A program made the position numbers and the translations under genes. Source: an uncultured Lachnospiraceae bacterium (GTDB lineage: Bacteria; Bacillota; Clostridia; Lachnospirales; Lachnospiraceae). Taken from it: a stretch of DNA of 64,000 nucleotides. The notes beneath the pieces are model-generated. The model ran no database searches, had not been told where the DNA came from, and was given only the letters and a program-made list of their open reading frames with translations. The DNA lies in NCBI GenBank assembly GCA_910577015.1, contig CAJTKU010000009.1:50381-114380 (forward strand), in the 5' to 3' direction. Below are positions 43,970 to 52,631 of the stretch, piece after piece. How positions within the stretch are numbered: position 1 is the first letter of the stretch; every line of letters starts with the position of its first letter.

Positions 43970-44405
43970 GATGCGTGTCTGCGTTGTATTTGGGGTATCG
44001 AATACACATGGGAGTGAAAAAGAACACTATAGAGAATGAAGGATATAGACAATATAAAAAATTAATCTAAGTTAATATGACGAATAATTGCAGTATGAGC
44101 TATTTGATATAAGGAATATGTCTCTGCGAAAACAATCGTTAAAAGGTGAACCCACCTTAAAGGGCGGTTGGTGTGGAACAGTGCTCTAAAACGTATCAAT
44201 TCCTGCATACAACATAGTAGAATCTCCTTTGTGTCATAATTGACACGGTTGTATTCTACAGACCTGTTTGTGGAATGTAACCTCGTGCTAAATGAAACGT
44301 CAAGCGTTAGGAAGTGAGAACTAATCCACAGCGTCTGTAAGGATTATAGCATACAGTGCTTGGAGGGGGACCATAAACACTACTACTGTATAATACGAGG
44401 AAGTG
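43970..44405 (+). other. Gene-poor structured region after the JAMM gene
   Basis: No supportable gene. Small hairpins recur: AAGGTG-AACC-CACCTT near 44136, GTAGAAT/ATTCTAC enclosing GTGTCA/TGACAC at 44217-44259, and GTGGA/TCCAC pairs around 44270-44330. It could be a non-coding RNA or a decayed mobile element. I could not match it to a known RNA family. Confidence 0.4.
44217..44259 (+). other. Two-stage stem-loop
   Basis: GTAGAAT pairs with ATTCTAC, and inside it GTGTCA pairs perfectly with TGACAC around TAAT. No T tract follows. It is part of the unexplained region downstream of the ubiquitin-like operon. Confidence 0.5.
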
Positions 44406-44548
44406 ATGTACTGGGCAGGGTATGTTTATAAAATTACTGATGCTGAAACAATGAATGTTGGCGTGGATTTCATACTTTTGATGTGGAGATGACCATTGAT
44501 GACATAAAAGAGTTTTATAAACAAAAATGTAAGAAGCAAACAATTTAG
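44406..44548 (+). pseudogene. Frameshifted remnant of a small protein gene
   Basis: ATG 44406 after GAGGAAGTG reads MYWAGYVYKITDAETMNVGV. A shift to the next frame near 44467 continues FHTFDVEMTIDDIKEFYKQK to TAG 44546. The MYWxGYxY start and YHTxD-type end recall short clostridial proteins often found near toxin-antitoxin genes, but that is a weak recollection. It is a probable decayed gene. Confidence 0.4.
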
Positions 44549-44577
44549 GGCAAGCCGGTTGAACGGCTTGCCTTTTT
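44549..44577 (+). terminator. Rho-independent terminator at the right island edge
   Basis: GGCAAGCCG pairs perfectly with CGGCTTGCC around GTTGAA, followed by TTTTT. Confidence 0.9.
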
Positions 44578-44587
44578 GTGCTATAAT
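44559..44587 (+). promoter_or_regulatory. Promoter of carAB overlapping the terminator
   Basis: TTGAAC (44559-44564) lies in the terminator loop and right arm. A 17-bp spacer leads to a perfect TATAAT (44582-44587), 42 bp before the carA start. Confidence 0.65.
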
Positions 44588-44628
44588 AAACCGATTATGC
44601 AGAAATACGAAAAAGAATGGAGAAAAGG

Positions 44629-45867
44629 ATGAAAGCTTTTTTGATTTTGGAAGACGGTACGGTATTTGAAGGGCTTCATATCGGCGCCTGTAAGGAAGTG
44701 ATTAGCGAGATTGTATTTAACACTTCCATGGCCGGTTATCTGGAAGTGCTGACGGACCCGTCCTATGCGGGACAGGCGGTATGCATGACCTATCCTTTGA
44801 TTGGAAACTACGGCATATGTCTGGAGGACATGGAGTCAAGGAAGCCCTGGCCGGATGGTTTTATTGTGAGGGAGCTGTCACGGATACCGAGCAATTTCAG
44901 GAGTGATTGCAGCATTCAGGAGTTTTTGGAGAAAAACGGCGTACCCGGCATTGCGGGGATTGATACCAGGGCGCTGACCCGGATTCTTCGGGAAAAGGGA
45001 ACCATGAACGGCATGATTACCACGGATGAGAATTATAAATTAGACGAGATTCTTCCAAAACTGAAAGTATATACCACGGGCAAGGTGGTGGAAAAACCTA
45101 CCTGTCAGGAAAAGTATACCCTTACTCCCAGCAAAACCCTTGCGGACAACGGGCCGTTTTCCGGTTCATCCGTTTTCAACAGGGCCGATTTTGAGGCAGG
45201 GAAAAGGGAAATGCGCCCTTCCATGGTGCGCGAATTAAACGGCACGGGGCTTAAGGTGGCAGTCCTTGATTTGGGTGCGAAGGCAAACATTGCCCACTCC
45301 CTGGCACAGAGGGGCTGTGAGGTAACCGTGTATCCGGCATGGACGAAGGCGGAGGAAATCATCGGGGACGCGCCGGACGGCATTATGTTAAGCAACGGCC
45401 CCGGGGACCCGAAAGAATGCACTTCCATTATAGCGGAAATCAAAAAGCTGTATGACACGGATATCCCTATCTTTGCCATCTGTCTCGGGCACCAGCTGAT
45501 GGCGCTGGCAACGGGAGCGGACACTTATAAATTAAAATACGGACACAGGGGAGGCAACCACCCCGTAAAGGATTTGGCGACGGGCAGGGTTTACATATCA
45601 TCCCAGAACCACGGGTATGTGGTGGATACGGACAAGCTGGACGCGAAAGTGGCGGTGCCGGCCTTTATCAACGTCAACGACGGCACCAATGAAGGGCTTT
45701 CCTACACAGGCAAAAACATATTCACGGTGCAGTATCATCCCGAAGCGTGTCCCGGACCGCAGGATTCCGGTTATCTGTTTGACAGGTTTATCAACATGAT
45801 GCGGAAAGAAAAGCAGGGTGTACCAATGCAGGACAGCAGCAGTCCTTTGATGAAGGAGGGAAAATAA
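44629..45867 (+). CDS. carA: Carbamoyl-phosphate synthase small subunit
   Basis: Glutamine-hydrolysing subunit of carbamoyl-phosphate synthase, about 412 residues, supplying ammonia for pyrimidine and arginine synthesis. ATG 44629 (MKAFLILEDGTVFEG) is preferred since GGAGAAAAGG precedes it; an ATG at 44617 adds four residues. The N-terminal CPSase domain includes FNTSMAGYLEVLTDPSYAGQ. The class I amidotransferase domain has nucleophile C285 in FAICLGHQLM and the His-Glu pair in YHPEAC. The C-terminal ~20 residues extend beyond the usual end. Its stop is 1 bp before carB. Confidence 0.97.
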   Translation: MKAFLILEDGTVFEGLHIGACKEVISEIVFNTSMAGYLEVLTDPSYAGQAVCMTYPLIGNYGICLEDMESRKPWPDGFIVRELSRIPSNFRSDCSIQEFLEKNGVPGIAGIDTRALTRILREKGTMNGMITTDENYKLDEILPKLKVYTTGKVVEKPTCQEKYTLTPSKTLADNGPFSGSSVFNRADFEAGKREMRPSMVRELNGTGLKVAVLDLGAKANIAHSLAQRGCEVTVYPAWTKAEEIIGDAPDGIMLSNGPGDPKECTSIIAEIKKLYDTDIPIFAICLGHQLMALATGADTYKLKYGHRGGNHPVKDLATGRVYISSQNHGYVVDTDKLDAKVAVPAFINVNDGTNEGLSYTGKNIFTVQYHPEACPGPQDSGYLFDRFINMMRKEKQGVPMQDSSSPLMKEGK

Positions 45868-45868
45868 C

Positions 45869-48800
45869 ATGCCAAAGAATCCTGACGTAAAACGAGTGAT
45901 GGTGATTGGTTCTGGGCCTATCGTGATAGGACAGGCAGCGGAGTTTGACTATGCGGGGACGCAGGCATGCCGTTCTTTAAAGGAGGAGGGCGTGGAGGTT
46001 ATTTTGGTAAACTCCAACCCGGCTACCATCATGACGGACAAGGACATTGCGGACAAGGTATATATCGAGCCGCTTACCATAAAGGTTTTGGAGCAGATTA
46101 TTGAAAAGGAAAAACCGGATTCCATCCTGCCCACGCTTGGCGGGCAGGCAGGGTTAAACCTCGGGATGGAGCTGGAGGAATCGGGCTTTTTGGAAAGCCA
46201 CAACGTAAAGCTTCTGGGCACCACCGCGGCAACCATCCGCAACGCGGAGGGCAGGCAGGAGTTTAAGGATTTGATGGAGCGCATCGGGGAGCCCTGCGCC
46301 GCTTCCACGGTGGTGGAAAATGTGGAGGACGGCGTTGCCTTTACCAACCAGATTGGGTATCCGGTGGTGCTTCGCCCCGCATATACCCTTGGCGGCTCCG
46401 GCGGCGGCATTGCCCACAATCAGGCCGAATTGGAGGAAATCCTTGAAAACGGACTCAGGCTTTCCCGTGTGGGGCAGGTGCTTGTGGAGCGCTGCATAGC
46501 AGGCTGGAAAGAGATTGAATACGAGGTGATGCGGGACAGTCTCGGCAACTGTATCACCGTCTGCAACATGGAAAACATTGACCCGGTGGGCGTACATACA
46601 GGGGACAGCATCGTAGTGGCGCCGTCACAGACTTTGAGTGATAAAGAGTACCAGATGCTCAGAAGTTCGGCGTTAAACATCATCAATGAACTGGGGATTA
46701 CAGGCGGCTGTAATGTGCAGTTTGCCCTGCATCCCACCAGCTTTGAATACTGTGTGATTGAGGTAAACCCCCGCGTCAGCCGTTCTTCGGCGCTGGCAAG
46801 CAAGGCCACCGGCTATCCCATTGCAAAGGTGGCGGCAAAGATTGCGCTGGGCTACACCCTGGATGAAATCAAGAATGCCGTTACCGGCAAAACCTATGCC
46901 AGTTTTGAACCTGCGCTTGACTATTGCGTAGTCAAGATGCCCAGACTGCCCTTTGACAAGTTCCTTACGGCAAAGAGGACGCTTACGACCCAGATGAAGG
47001 CGACCGGCGAGGTGATGAGCATCTGCACGAACTTTGAGGGCGCGCTGATGAAGGCAATCCGTTCTCTCGAACAGCATGTGGACTGCCTGTTAAGCTATGA
47101 TTTTTCCGATTTGTCTGCGGATGAACTGCTTGAACGCTTAAAAATCGTGGACGACCAGAGAATCTGGGTGATAGCGGAAGCGCTCCGCAAGGGCGTAAGC
47201 TATGAACAAATTCATGAGGTTACCATGATTGATATCTGGTTTATCGACAAGATTGCCGTTCTGGTGGAGATGGAGGACGCATTAAAGAAGGGGCCCCTGA
47301 CCGCAGAACTTTTAAAGGAAGCAAAGAGGCTTGAGTTTCCCGACAATGTCATTGCCAGACTTTCCGGCATATCCGAAGCCGATGTGAAGAAGCTGCGTAA
47401 AGACAACGGCATCCATGCCGTGTTTAAGATAGTGGATACCTGTGCGGCGGAGTTTGCGGCGACCACCCCCTATTATTATTCTACCTTTGGCGGTGAGTGC
47501 GAGGCCCTGCCTACCCGTGACAAAAAGAAGGTGCTGGTGCTTGGCTCCGGCCCCATCCGCATCGGACAGGGAATCGAGTTTGACTATTGCTCCGTTCACG
47601 CTACATGGGCGTTTTCCAGGGCGGGTTATGAAACGATTATCATCAACAACAACCCGGAAACGGTAAGTACGGACTTTGACATTGCGGATAAGCTGTACTT
47701 TGAACCGCTGACGCCGGAGGATGTGGAAAATATTGTGGACATTGAAAAGCCGGACGGCGCAGTGGTGCAGTTTGGCGGACAGACGGCCATCAAGCTGACG
47801 GAAAGCCTGATGAAGATGGGCGTTCCCATATTGGGCACGAAGGCAGAGGACGTGGATGCGGCGGAGGACAGGGAGCTGTTTGATGCCATCCTGCAGCAGA
47901 CAGGGATTCCCCGCGCGGCGGGCGGTACCGTCTACACGGCAGAGGAGGCGAAAGAGGTTGCAAACCGTCTGGGTTACCCCGTGCTGGTAAGGCCTTCCTA
48001 TGTCCTGGGCGGACAGGGGATGCAAATTGCCACCTCCGATGAAGAAATCGAAGAATTTATGGAAATCATCAACCGGATTGCACAGGACCATCCGATTCTG
48101 GTGGACAAATACCTGCAGGGAAAGGAAATCGAGGTGGACGCGGTCTGCGACGGCGCCGATATTTTGATTCCCGGCATTATGGAGCATATCGAGAGAACCG
48201 GTATCCACTCCGGCGACTCTATTTCCGTATATCCCGCGCCTACCATTGATAAGGAGGTAAAGGAGAAGATTGCGGAGTATACCCGCAGGCTGGCAAAGGC
48301 GCTGCATGTAAAGGGCCTTATCAATATCCAGTTTATTGCCATCGGGGATGAGGTATATGTGATAGAGGTGAATCCCCGTTCCTCCCGTACCGTGCCGTAT
48401 ATCAGCAAGGTGACGGGCATTCCCATCGTGGACCTTGCTACGGAGGTTATCATCGGCAAGACTATAAGGGAGCTGGGTTACGAGCCGGGACTGCAGCCGG
48501 AGGCGGATTATTTTGCCATTAAGATGCCGGTATTCTCTTTTGAAAAGATTCGCGGGGCCGAAATCAGCTTAGGGCCGGAGATGAAATCCACCGGCGAATG
48601 CCTTGGGATTGCAAAGGATTTTAACGAGGCGCTTTACAAGGCATTTTTAGGGGCGGGCGTGGAACTGCCGAAGCATAAGCAGATGATTATTACCGTAAAG
48701 GACGCGGACAAAGGGGAAGCCATAGAAATCGGGCGCCGCTTTGAAAAGCTGGGGTATACCATCTATGCCACCAGAAGCACAGCAGCGGCATTGAACGAAG

Positions 48801-49063
48801 CCGGTGTAAAGGCAAGGAAGGTCAACAAGATTTCTCAGGAATCCCCCACGGTCATGGATTTGATTTTAGGACACAGGATAGACCTTGTCATCGACACCCC
48901 GACGCAGGGGCGCGACAAGTCCAGGGATGGCTTTTTAATCCGCCGTACCTCCATTGAAACAGGCGTGAACTGCATTACCGCCATGGACACGGCGAGGGCG
49001 CTGGTGACCAGCATGGAAAATGCGGCGAAGGAACTGACATTGGTGGATGTGGCTTCACTTTAA
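45869..49063 (+). CDS. carB: Carbamoyl-phosphate synthase large subunit
   Basis: The 1064-residue synthetase subunit, of standard length. Two homologous ATP-grasp halves are evident: VMVIGSGPIVIGQAAEFDYAG opens the first and VLVLGSGPIRIGQGIEFDY opens the second. Each has a paired biotin-carboxylase-like site (LRPAYTLGGSGGG and VRPSYVLGGQGMQ). An MGS-like allosteric domain ends it (about residues 930-1064). It uses ammonia from CarA, bicarbonate and two ATP. No key motif is missing. Confidence 0.98.
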   Translation: MPKNPDVKRVMVIGSGPIVIGQAAEFDYAGTQACRSLKEEGVEVILVNSNPATIMTDKDIADKVYIEPLTIKVLEQIIEKEKPDSILPTLGGQAGLNLGMELEESGFLESHNVKLLGTTAATIRNAEGRQEFKDLMERIGEPCAASTVVENVEDGVAFTNQIGYPVVLRPAYTLGGSGGGIAHNQAELEEILENGLRLSRVGQVLVERCIAGWKEIEYEVMRDSLGNCITVCNMENIDPVGVHTGDSIVVAPSQTLSDKEYQMLRSSALNIINELGITGGCNVQFALHPTSFEYCVIEVNPRVSRSSALASKATGYPIAKVAAKIALGYTLDEIKNAVTGKTYASFEPALDYCVVKMPRLPFDKFLTAKRTLTTQMKATGEVMSICTNFEGALMKAIRSLEQHVDCLLSYDFSDLSADELLERLKIVDDQRIWVIAEALRKGVSYEQIHEVTMIDIWFIDKIAVLVEMEDALKKGPLTAELLKEAKRLEFPDNVIARLSGISEADVKKLRKDNGIHAVFKIVDTCAAEFAATTPYYYSTFGGECEALPTRDKKKVLVLGSGPIRIGQGIEFDYCSVHATWAFSRAGYETIIINNNPETVSTDFDIADKLYFEPLTPEDVENIVDIEKPDGAVVQFGGQTAIKLTESLMKMGVPILGTKAEDVDAAEDRELFDAILQQTGIPRAAGGTVYTAEEAKEVANRLGYPVLVRPSYVLGGQGMQIATSDEEIEEFMEIINRIAQDHPILVDKYLQGKEIEVDAVCDGADILIPGIMEHIERTGIHSGDSISVYPAPTIDKEVKEKIAEYTRRLAKALHVKGLINIQFIAIGDEVYVIEVNPRSSRTVPYISKVTGIPIVDLATEVIIGKTIRELGYEPGLQPEADYFAIKMPVFSFEKIRGAEISLGPEMKSTGECLGIAKDFNEALYKAFLGAGVELPKHKQMIITVKDADKGEAIEIGRRFEKLGYTIYATRSTAAALNEAGVKARKVNKISQESPTVMDLILGHRIDLVIDTPTQGRDKSRDGFLIRRTSIETGVNCITAMDTARALVTSMENAAKELTLVDVASL

Positions 49064-49081
49064 AAAAATGGTTCGAGTGTC

Positions 49082-49216
49082 ATTGTGTCCATTGTATGTT
49101 CCAACGCAGACGCGCTCTCGCTTCATGAAAAACGCAGTTGCGCTAAGCTCGAAAATACCTCGCTAAGCGCAAGCGTTTTTCAAGAGTCTGCTTATGGAAG
49201 ATACAATGGGCACAAT
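49082..49216. repeat. Structured palindromic intergenic element, copy B
   Basis: Outer arms (49082-49103 and 49195-49216) pair over 22 bp with two mismatches. CGCAGAC/GTCTGC and an inner stem (TGAAAAACGC...GCGTTTTTCA) continue the hairpin. A one-sided GACGCGCTCTCGCTT bulge matches copy A at 29124-29304. The arms differ from copy A in sequence but keep their pairing. Confidence 0.78.
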
Positions 49217-49277
49217 TCGGTTGCAGCAGGATGTTTTTTTACAAGTGACTGATAAATAGATAGGTTTGGGTGGGGAA

Positions 49278-51530
49278 ATGGTGAAAGGGATTGGATGTAA
49301 GGGGATTAAAAAAGGTTTTGTTTTAGCGGCAGTTTTTCTGGTTTTCCTGGCGGGGTGCGGGATGAGGGGGGACGATGGCGGGAAAGGGGCTGTCACGCTG
49401 CCTGCGGAAGGAAAGGAGAAGGAAAAAGAAGAGAAAGAGGTTTTTGATGTGCTGCCGATTGTGGCGGTGGATGAGGAGTATGTCTGGGAGGAGGGGGAGT
49501 TTTCTTTTGGAGAGCTTCATATAGCGGTTCCGCAGGAGTTGTGGGAGAAAACACGGGTTGGGGCCGTTACCCTTTCGGATGGCAGCAGGGGCGCCTGTAT
49601 GTGGGGTGAGGGATATGGCTGTCCGGTGGAAATTGTTTTCTACCATTACAAGGCCGCATGGCAGCAGGAGCCGATGCATATGCACAGCCTTGCCTATGCC
49701 CTGATGGAACTTTTAGGCACGGACAGCATATGCTGCCGCAATACGGACGCGACTGAACTGTCATTCAGGGCGGAAGATAACTTCTGGTCTTATTATGTGC
49801 TGGTGCGCGGGGAGGATATTTATCTGGTAAAGGATTTGGATACCCTTGCTAATTTTAGTTTTTATGGTTTTCATTACGACAATGCGCTTACATGGGGACA
49901 AGGAGGGGACGAAGTCACAGTTTACGGGGATGCAATCGTCGAATATGTCAGGGGAACAGAGCCGGACGGAAACGTTTTCTTTTTGATACAAAGAGAGAAT
50001 GATATTACCGTATACAAAAACAGCATGAAGAATTTTGTCCAGACATTATATACAGGAAAGGACAGAAGGCCTGACGTTTCCTTTAAAAAAGATATTAATT
50101 TTGACGGTTATCCTGATTTGTGCGGTTACAGGGATTATTATCTTTACCACCCGGAAAGCGAGCGCTTTGAAAAAGTGGAAACAGATATAGATTTTCATTT
50201 ACCGTATGACGCATATTTTTTTGAAGAGGGAAAGACGATATGGATGACCGACAGAGAGTATGATAAGGAATCCTGGAAGATAGCCGCTTATAAAGAGCAG
50301 CTTTGGCAGTGGGAGGAGTATGAACTGGTGCTGAAGCGGGAATGTGTGGCTGAGTTTGGGGAAAATGAGGTCACCATCCGCGCAAGGGAAGTGCAGACGG
50401 ATAAGGAGCTGTTTACCGCCGTCATTCCTAATGAGGAGTACGATGGGAACCTGACAGAATTAAGAGCCTTGTATGAGCGGTTTTATGCCGGTTATGTGCC
50501 GAAGGAGGTTTATCATCTGGAACACAGAGCGGCAGGGGAGATATCCTATATTCCCGACGGACTGATAGATTTGCTGTCGGCGGCCATGCTGGATGGCACA
50601 GAACTGGAAACCCTGGAGGCAATGGTAAATGACAGGGAGCTTTCGGATGAAGAAGCGCGGGAGATTGCTTTTGCAAACAGGGAAACCGCCCGAATCACAT
50701 TGAGTATGGGATTACAAGGCAGTTTACTGGCGGTTATGGGGGACGGCGACAACGATGGGATTGAGGATGTCCTGGCGGAGATATATACCGGAGGAAGCGG
50801 TGGTTTTACGGAGTTTGCTTTTTTTAAAGGACAGCCGGACGGCACTTTTGCATACACAGGCAGTTATTCCCATTTTATGGAGGAATTTGCCTTGATTTGT
50901 TATGAAGGGAAAAATTATCTTTGCCGGACTACCTATGACTACAATAAAAAGATATATGACGGTTTTGACTTATTTTATTATGAGGACGGGAGAAGAAAGG
51001 AAAACGTATCCCTGTATTTTGTGCCTGAGACGTATCAGGTGCAGGTGAAATCTTATGCATCGGAGGCTTACAAGGACTATGCGGAAGCTTATTTTACGGC
51101 AAAGGACTGCATGGCGGCCAGCGACGGGTTAAACCGGGGTGAGGAATTTAAGGGGAGCGCGGAAACAAAGGGGGAGGACGGATACTCCTGCGATTTGGAC
51201 AATGACGGGGAAGCGGAGAGTTATCAAAAATACATCTGGTATCCCTCCAATATGATGCAGTATGGATTGTATTTTCAGTGCGCGGACCTGCCTATGGCAG
51301 ACGAGGCCATCTATGGAAGTGAGCAGGAGGGTTTTCCCGTTATTTTCTGGGTGGAGGAAGCGGACGGGGAAAATATTACGAATGTCCTGTACCAGACAGG
51401 ATTGTATGACTTCCATGTTGCAGGCTTTGTTATCGGGGAAGAGGATTATAAACAGGTATATGACATAGAGTGCCTTGCGAAATGCACGGTAAAAGCAGAC
51501 AGGTGCTTTATTTATGAAGGGGAAGAGTAG
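49278..51530 (+). CDS. Surface lipoprotein with calcium-binding-type Asp loops
   Basis: A 750-residue lipoprotein of unrecognised function. ATG 49278 follows GGTGGGGA. The leader ends FLVFLAGC. A Lys/Glu linker follows. The body is beta-rich and aromatic. Three Asp-rich loops of EF-hand or FG-GAP type (DINFDGYPD, DGDNDGIED, DLDNDGEAE) suggest calcium binding and repeat folding. The next gene begins directly after its TAG. It is a single conserved surface protein; the ligand is unknown. Confidence 0.8.
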   Translation: MVKGIGCKGIKKGFVLAAVFLVFLAGCGMRGDDGGKGAVTLPAEGKEKEKEEKEVFDVLPIVAVDEEYVWEEGEFSFGELHIAVPQELWEKTRVGAVTLSDGSRGACMWGEGYGCPVEIVFYHYKAAWQQEPMHMHSLAYALMELLGTDSICCRNTDATELSFRAEDNFWSYYVLVRGEDIYLVKDLDTLANFSFYGFHYDNALTWGQGGDEVTVYGDAIVEYVRGTEPDGNVFFLIQRENDITVYKNSMKNFVQTLYTGKDRRPDVSFKKDINFDGYPDLCGYRDYYLYHPESERFEKVETDIDFHLPYDAYFFEEGKTIWMTDREYDKESWKIAAYKEQLWQWEEYELVLKRECVAEFGENEVTIRAREVQTDKELFTAVIPNEEYDGNLTELRALYERFYAGYVPKEVYHLEHRAAGEISYIPDGLIDLLSAAMLDGTELETLEAMVNDRELSDEEAREIAFANRETARITLSMGLQGSLLAVMGDGDNDGIEDVLAEIYTGGSGGFTEFAFFKGQPDGTFAYTGSYSHFMEEFALICYEGKNYLCRTTYDYNKKIYDGFDLFYYEDGRRKENVSLYFVPETYQVQVKSYASEAYKDYAEAYFTAKDCMAASDGLNRGEEFKGSAETKGEDGYSCDLDNDGEAESYQKYIWYPSNMMQYGLYFQCADLPMADEAIYGSEQEGFPVIFWVEEADGENITNVLYQTGLYDFHVAGFVIGEEDYKQVYDIECLAKCTVKADRCFIYEGEE

Positions 51531-51926
51531 ATGGCGGAGAAAAAGAAGAAAGAGCCAAATGAGAAAAAAGAGTACAGAAGTTTTCTGTATATGCTGCCGG
51601 TGGAGGCAGGCGCAGGAAAGCTGGCGGAGGCGCTGCCGTTTCTGGAAAGAAAGTCCGTGGAAATCTGGACGGCAATCAATTTGCTGGAAATTACGCTGGC
51701 AGGCGCCACCCTGACCTTTGAGGATATGATGCCGGAGCTCTGCGGGAAAGAGGATGAACAGCTTTTGGCTGATATGGGAGTGAAGCAGGTGTATGCCTGC
51801 GACTATGAAGCGAAGGATGCGAAAGAAGTGCAGGCGATAATGAAAGCCCTGATAGAAAGTTTCGGCGGTTTTCTCGCGTCGGACACTGCGGACTTTAAGC
51901 CTTTTCTGGAAGCAGGAGAGCTGTGA
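51531..51926 (+). CDS. Conserved hypothetical protein
   Basis: A 131-residue acidic soluble protein with a Lys-rich start (MAEKKKKEPNEKKEY). The core reads LYMLPVEAGAGKLAEALPFL and WTAINLLEITLAGATLTFED. I do not recognise the family. ATG 51531 directly follows the stop of the lipoprotein gene, and its TGA overlaps the queH ATG, so it is translationally coupled to both. Confidence 0.75.
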   Translation: MAEKKKKEPNEKKEYRSFLYMLPVEAGAGKLAEALPFLERKSVEIWTAINLLEITLAGATLTFEDMMPELCGKEDEQLLADMGVKQVYACDYEAKDAKEVQAIMKALIESFGGFLASDTADFKPFLEAGEL

Positions 51927-52594
51927 TGAATAAACCCAATTATCAGAAGGAACTGGATAAAATACTGGATAGGATTGCGGAAGAAAAAGCAGCGGGACAG
52001 GACGCACCCACGCTTTTACTGCACAGCTGCTGTGCGCCCTGCTCCAGTTACGTCTTAAAATACCTGCGGGAATATTTCAGGATTACGGTGTTTTACTACA
52101 ATCCCAATATTTCCGAAGACACGGAATACAAAAAAAGGGCGGAGGAGCAGAAAAAGCTGATTGCCCTTTATAATGGGCAGGTAGAAGCAGGAGCCTGCGG
52201 GTATCGGATAGAAACCGTTACGGGGGATTATGAGCCGGAGGTGTTTTTTGAACTGGCAGCCCCTTATAAGGACTGTCCGGAAGGCGGGGAAAGGTGTTTC
52301 CTTTGTTATGAAATGCGCCTGCAAAAGACCGCAAGGAAAGCAAAGGAAGAAGGCTTTGACTATTTTGCCACCACGCTTACCATCAGCCCGCTGAAAAATG
52401 CGGAAAAGCTGAATGAAATCGGGTACAGGCTTTCTTCTGAACTGGGGATAGCATGGCTGCCCTCCGACTTTAAGAAGAAGGAAGGGTATAAGCAGTCGAT
52501 AGAGCTGTCCGCGGAGTATGGGCTGTACCGGCAGGACTACTGCGGATGCGTGTACTCGTATCTGGAAAGACACAAGCAGAAAGGGACGCCGTAA
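51926..52594 (+). CDS. queH: Epoxyqueuosine reductase QueH
   Basis: A 222-residue enzyme for the last step of queuosine synthesis in tRNA. The cysteine motifs of the QueH (DUF208) family are intact: HSCCAPCSSY near residue 32, ERCFLCYEMRL near 129 and DYCGCVYS near 203. These hold an iron-sulfur cluster and second metal. ATG 51926 overlaps the previous TGA (ATGA), and a GTG 3 bp earlier is an alternative start. argS follows 37 bp downstream. Confidence 0.95.
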   Translation: MNKPNYQKELDKILDRIAEEKAAGQDAPTLLLHSCCAPCSSYVLKYLREYFRITVFYYNPNISEDTEYKKRAEEQKKLIALYNGQVEAGACGYRIETVTGDYEPEVFFELAAPYKDCPEGGERCFLCYEMRLQKTARKAKEEGFDYFATTLTISPLKNAEKLNEIGYRLSSELGIAWLPSDFKKKEGYKQSIELSAEYGLYRQDYCGCVYSYLERHKQKGTP

Positions 52595-52631
52595 AATATG
52601 GCAATCGGAATCAGGAAAGGAGTATGTTGAT

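Noticed and set aside
43970..44405. Group II intron or retron
   Set aside because: No reverse transcriptase, no recognisable domain V sequence and no canonical GUGYG start.
47312..48307. 331-codon minus-strand frame
   Set aside because: Antisense shadow of carB, whose motifs are intact in the plus frame.
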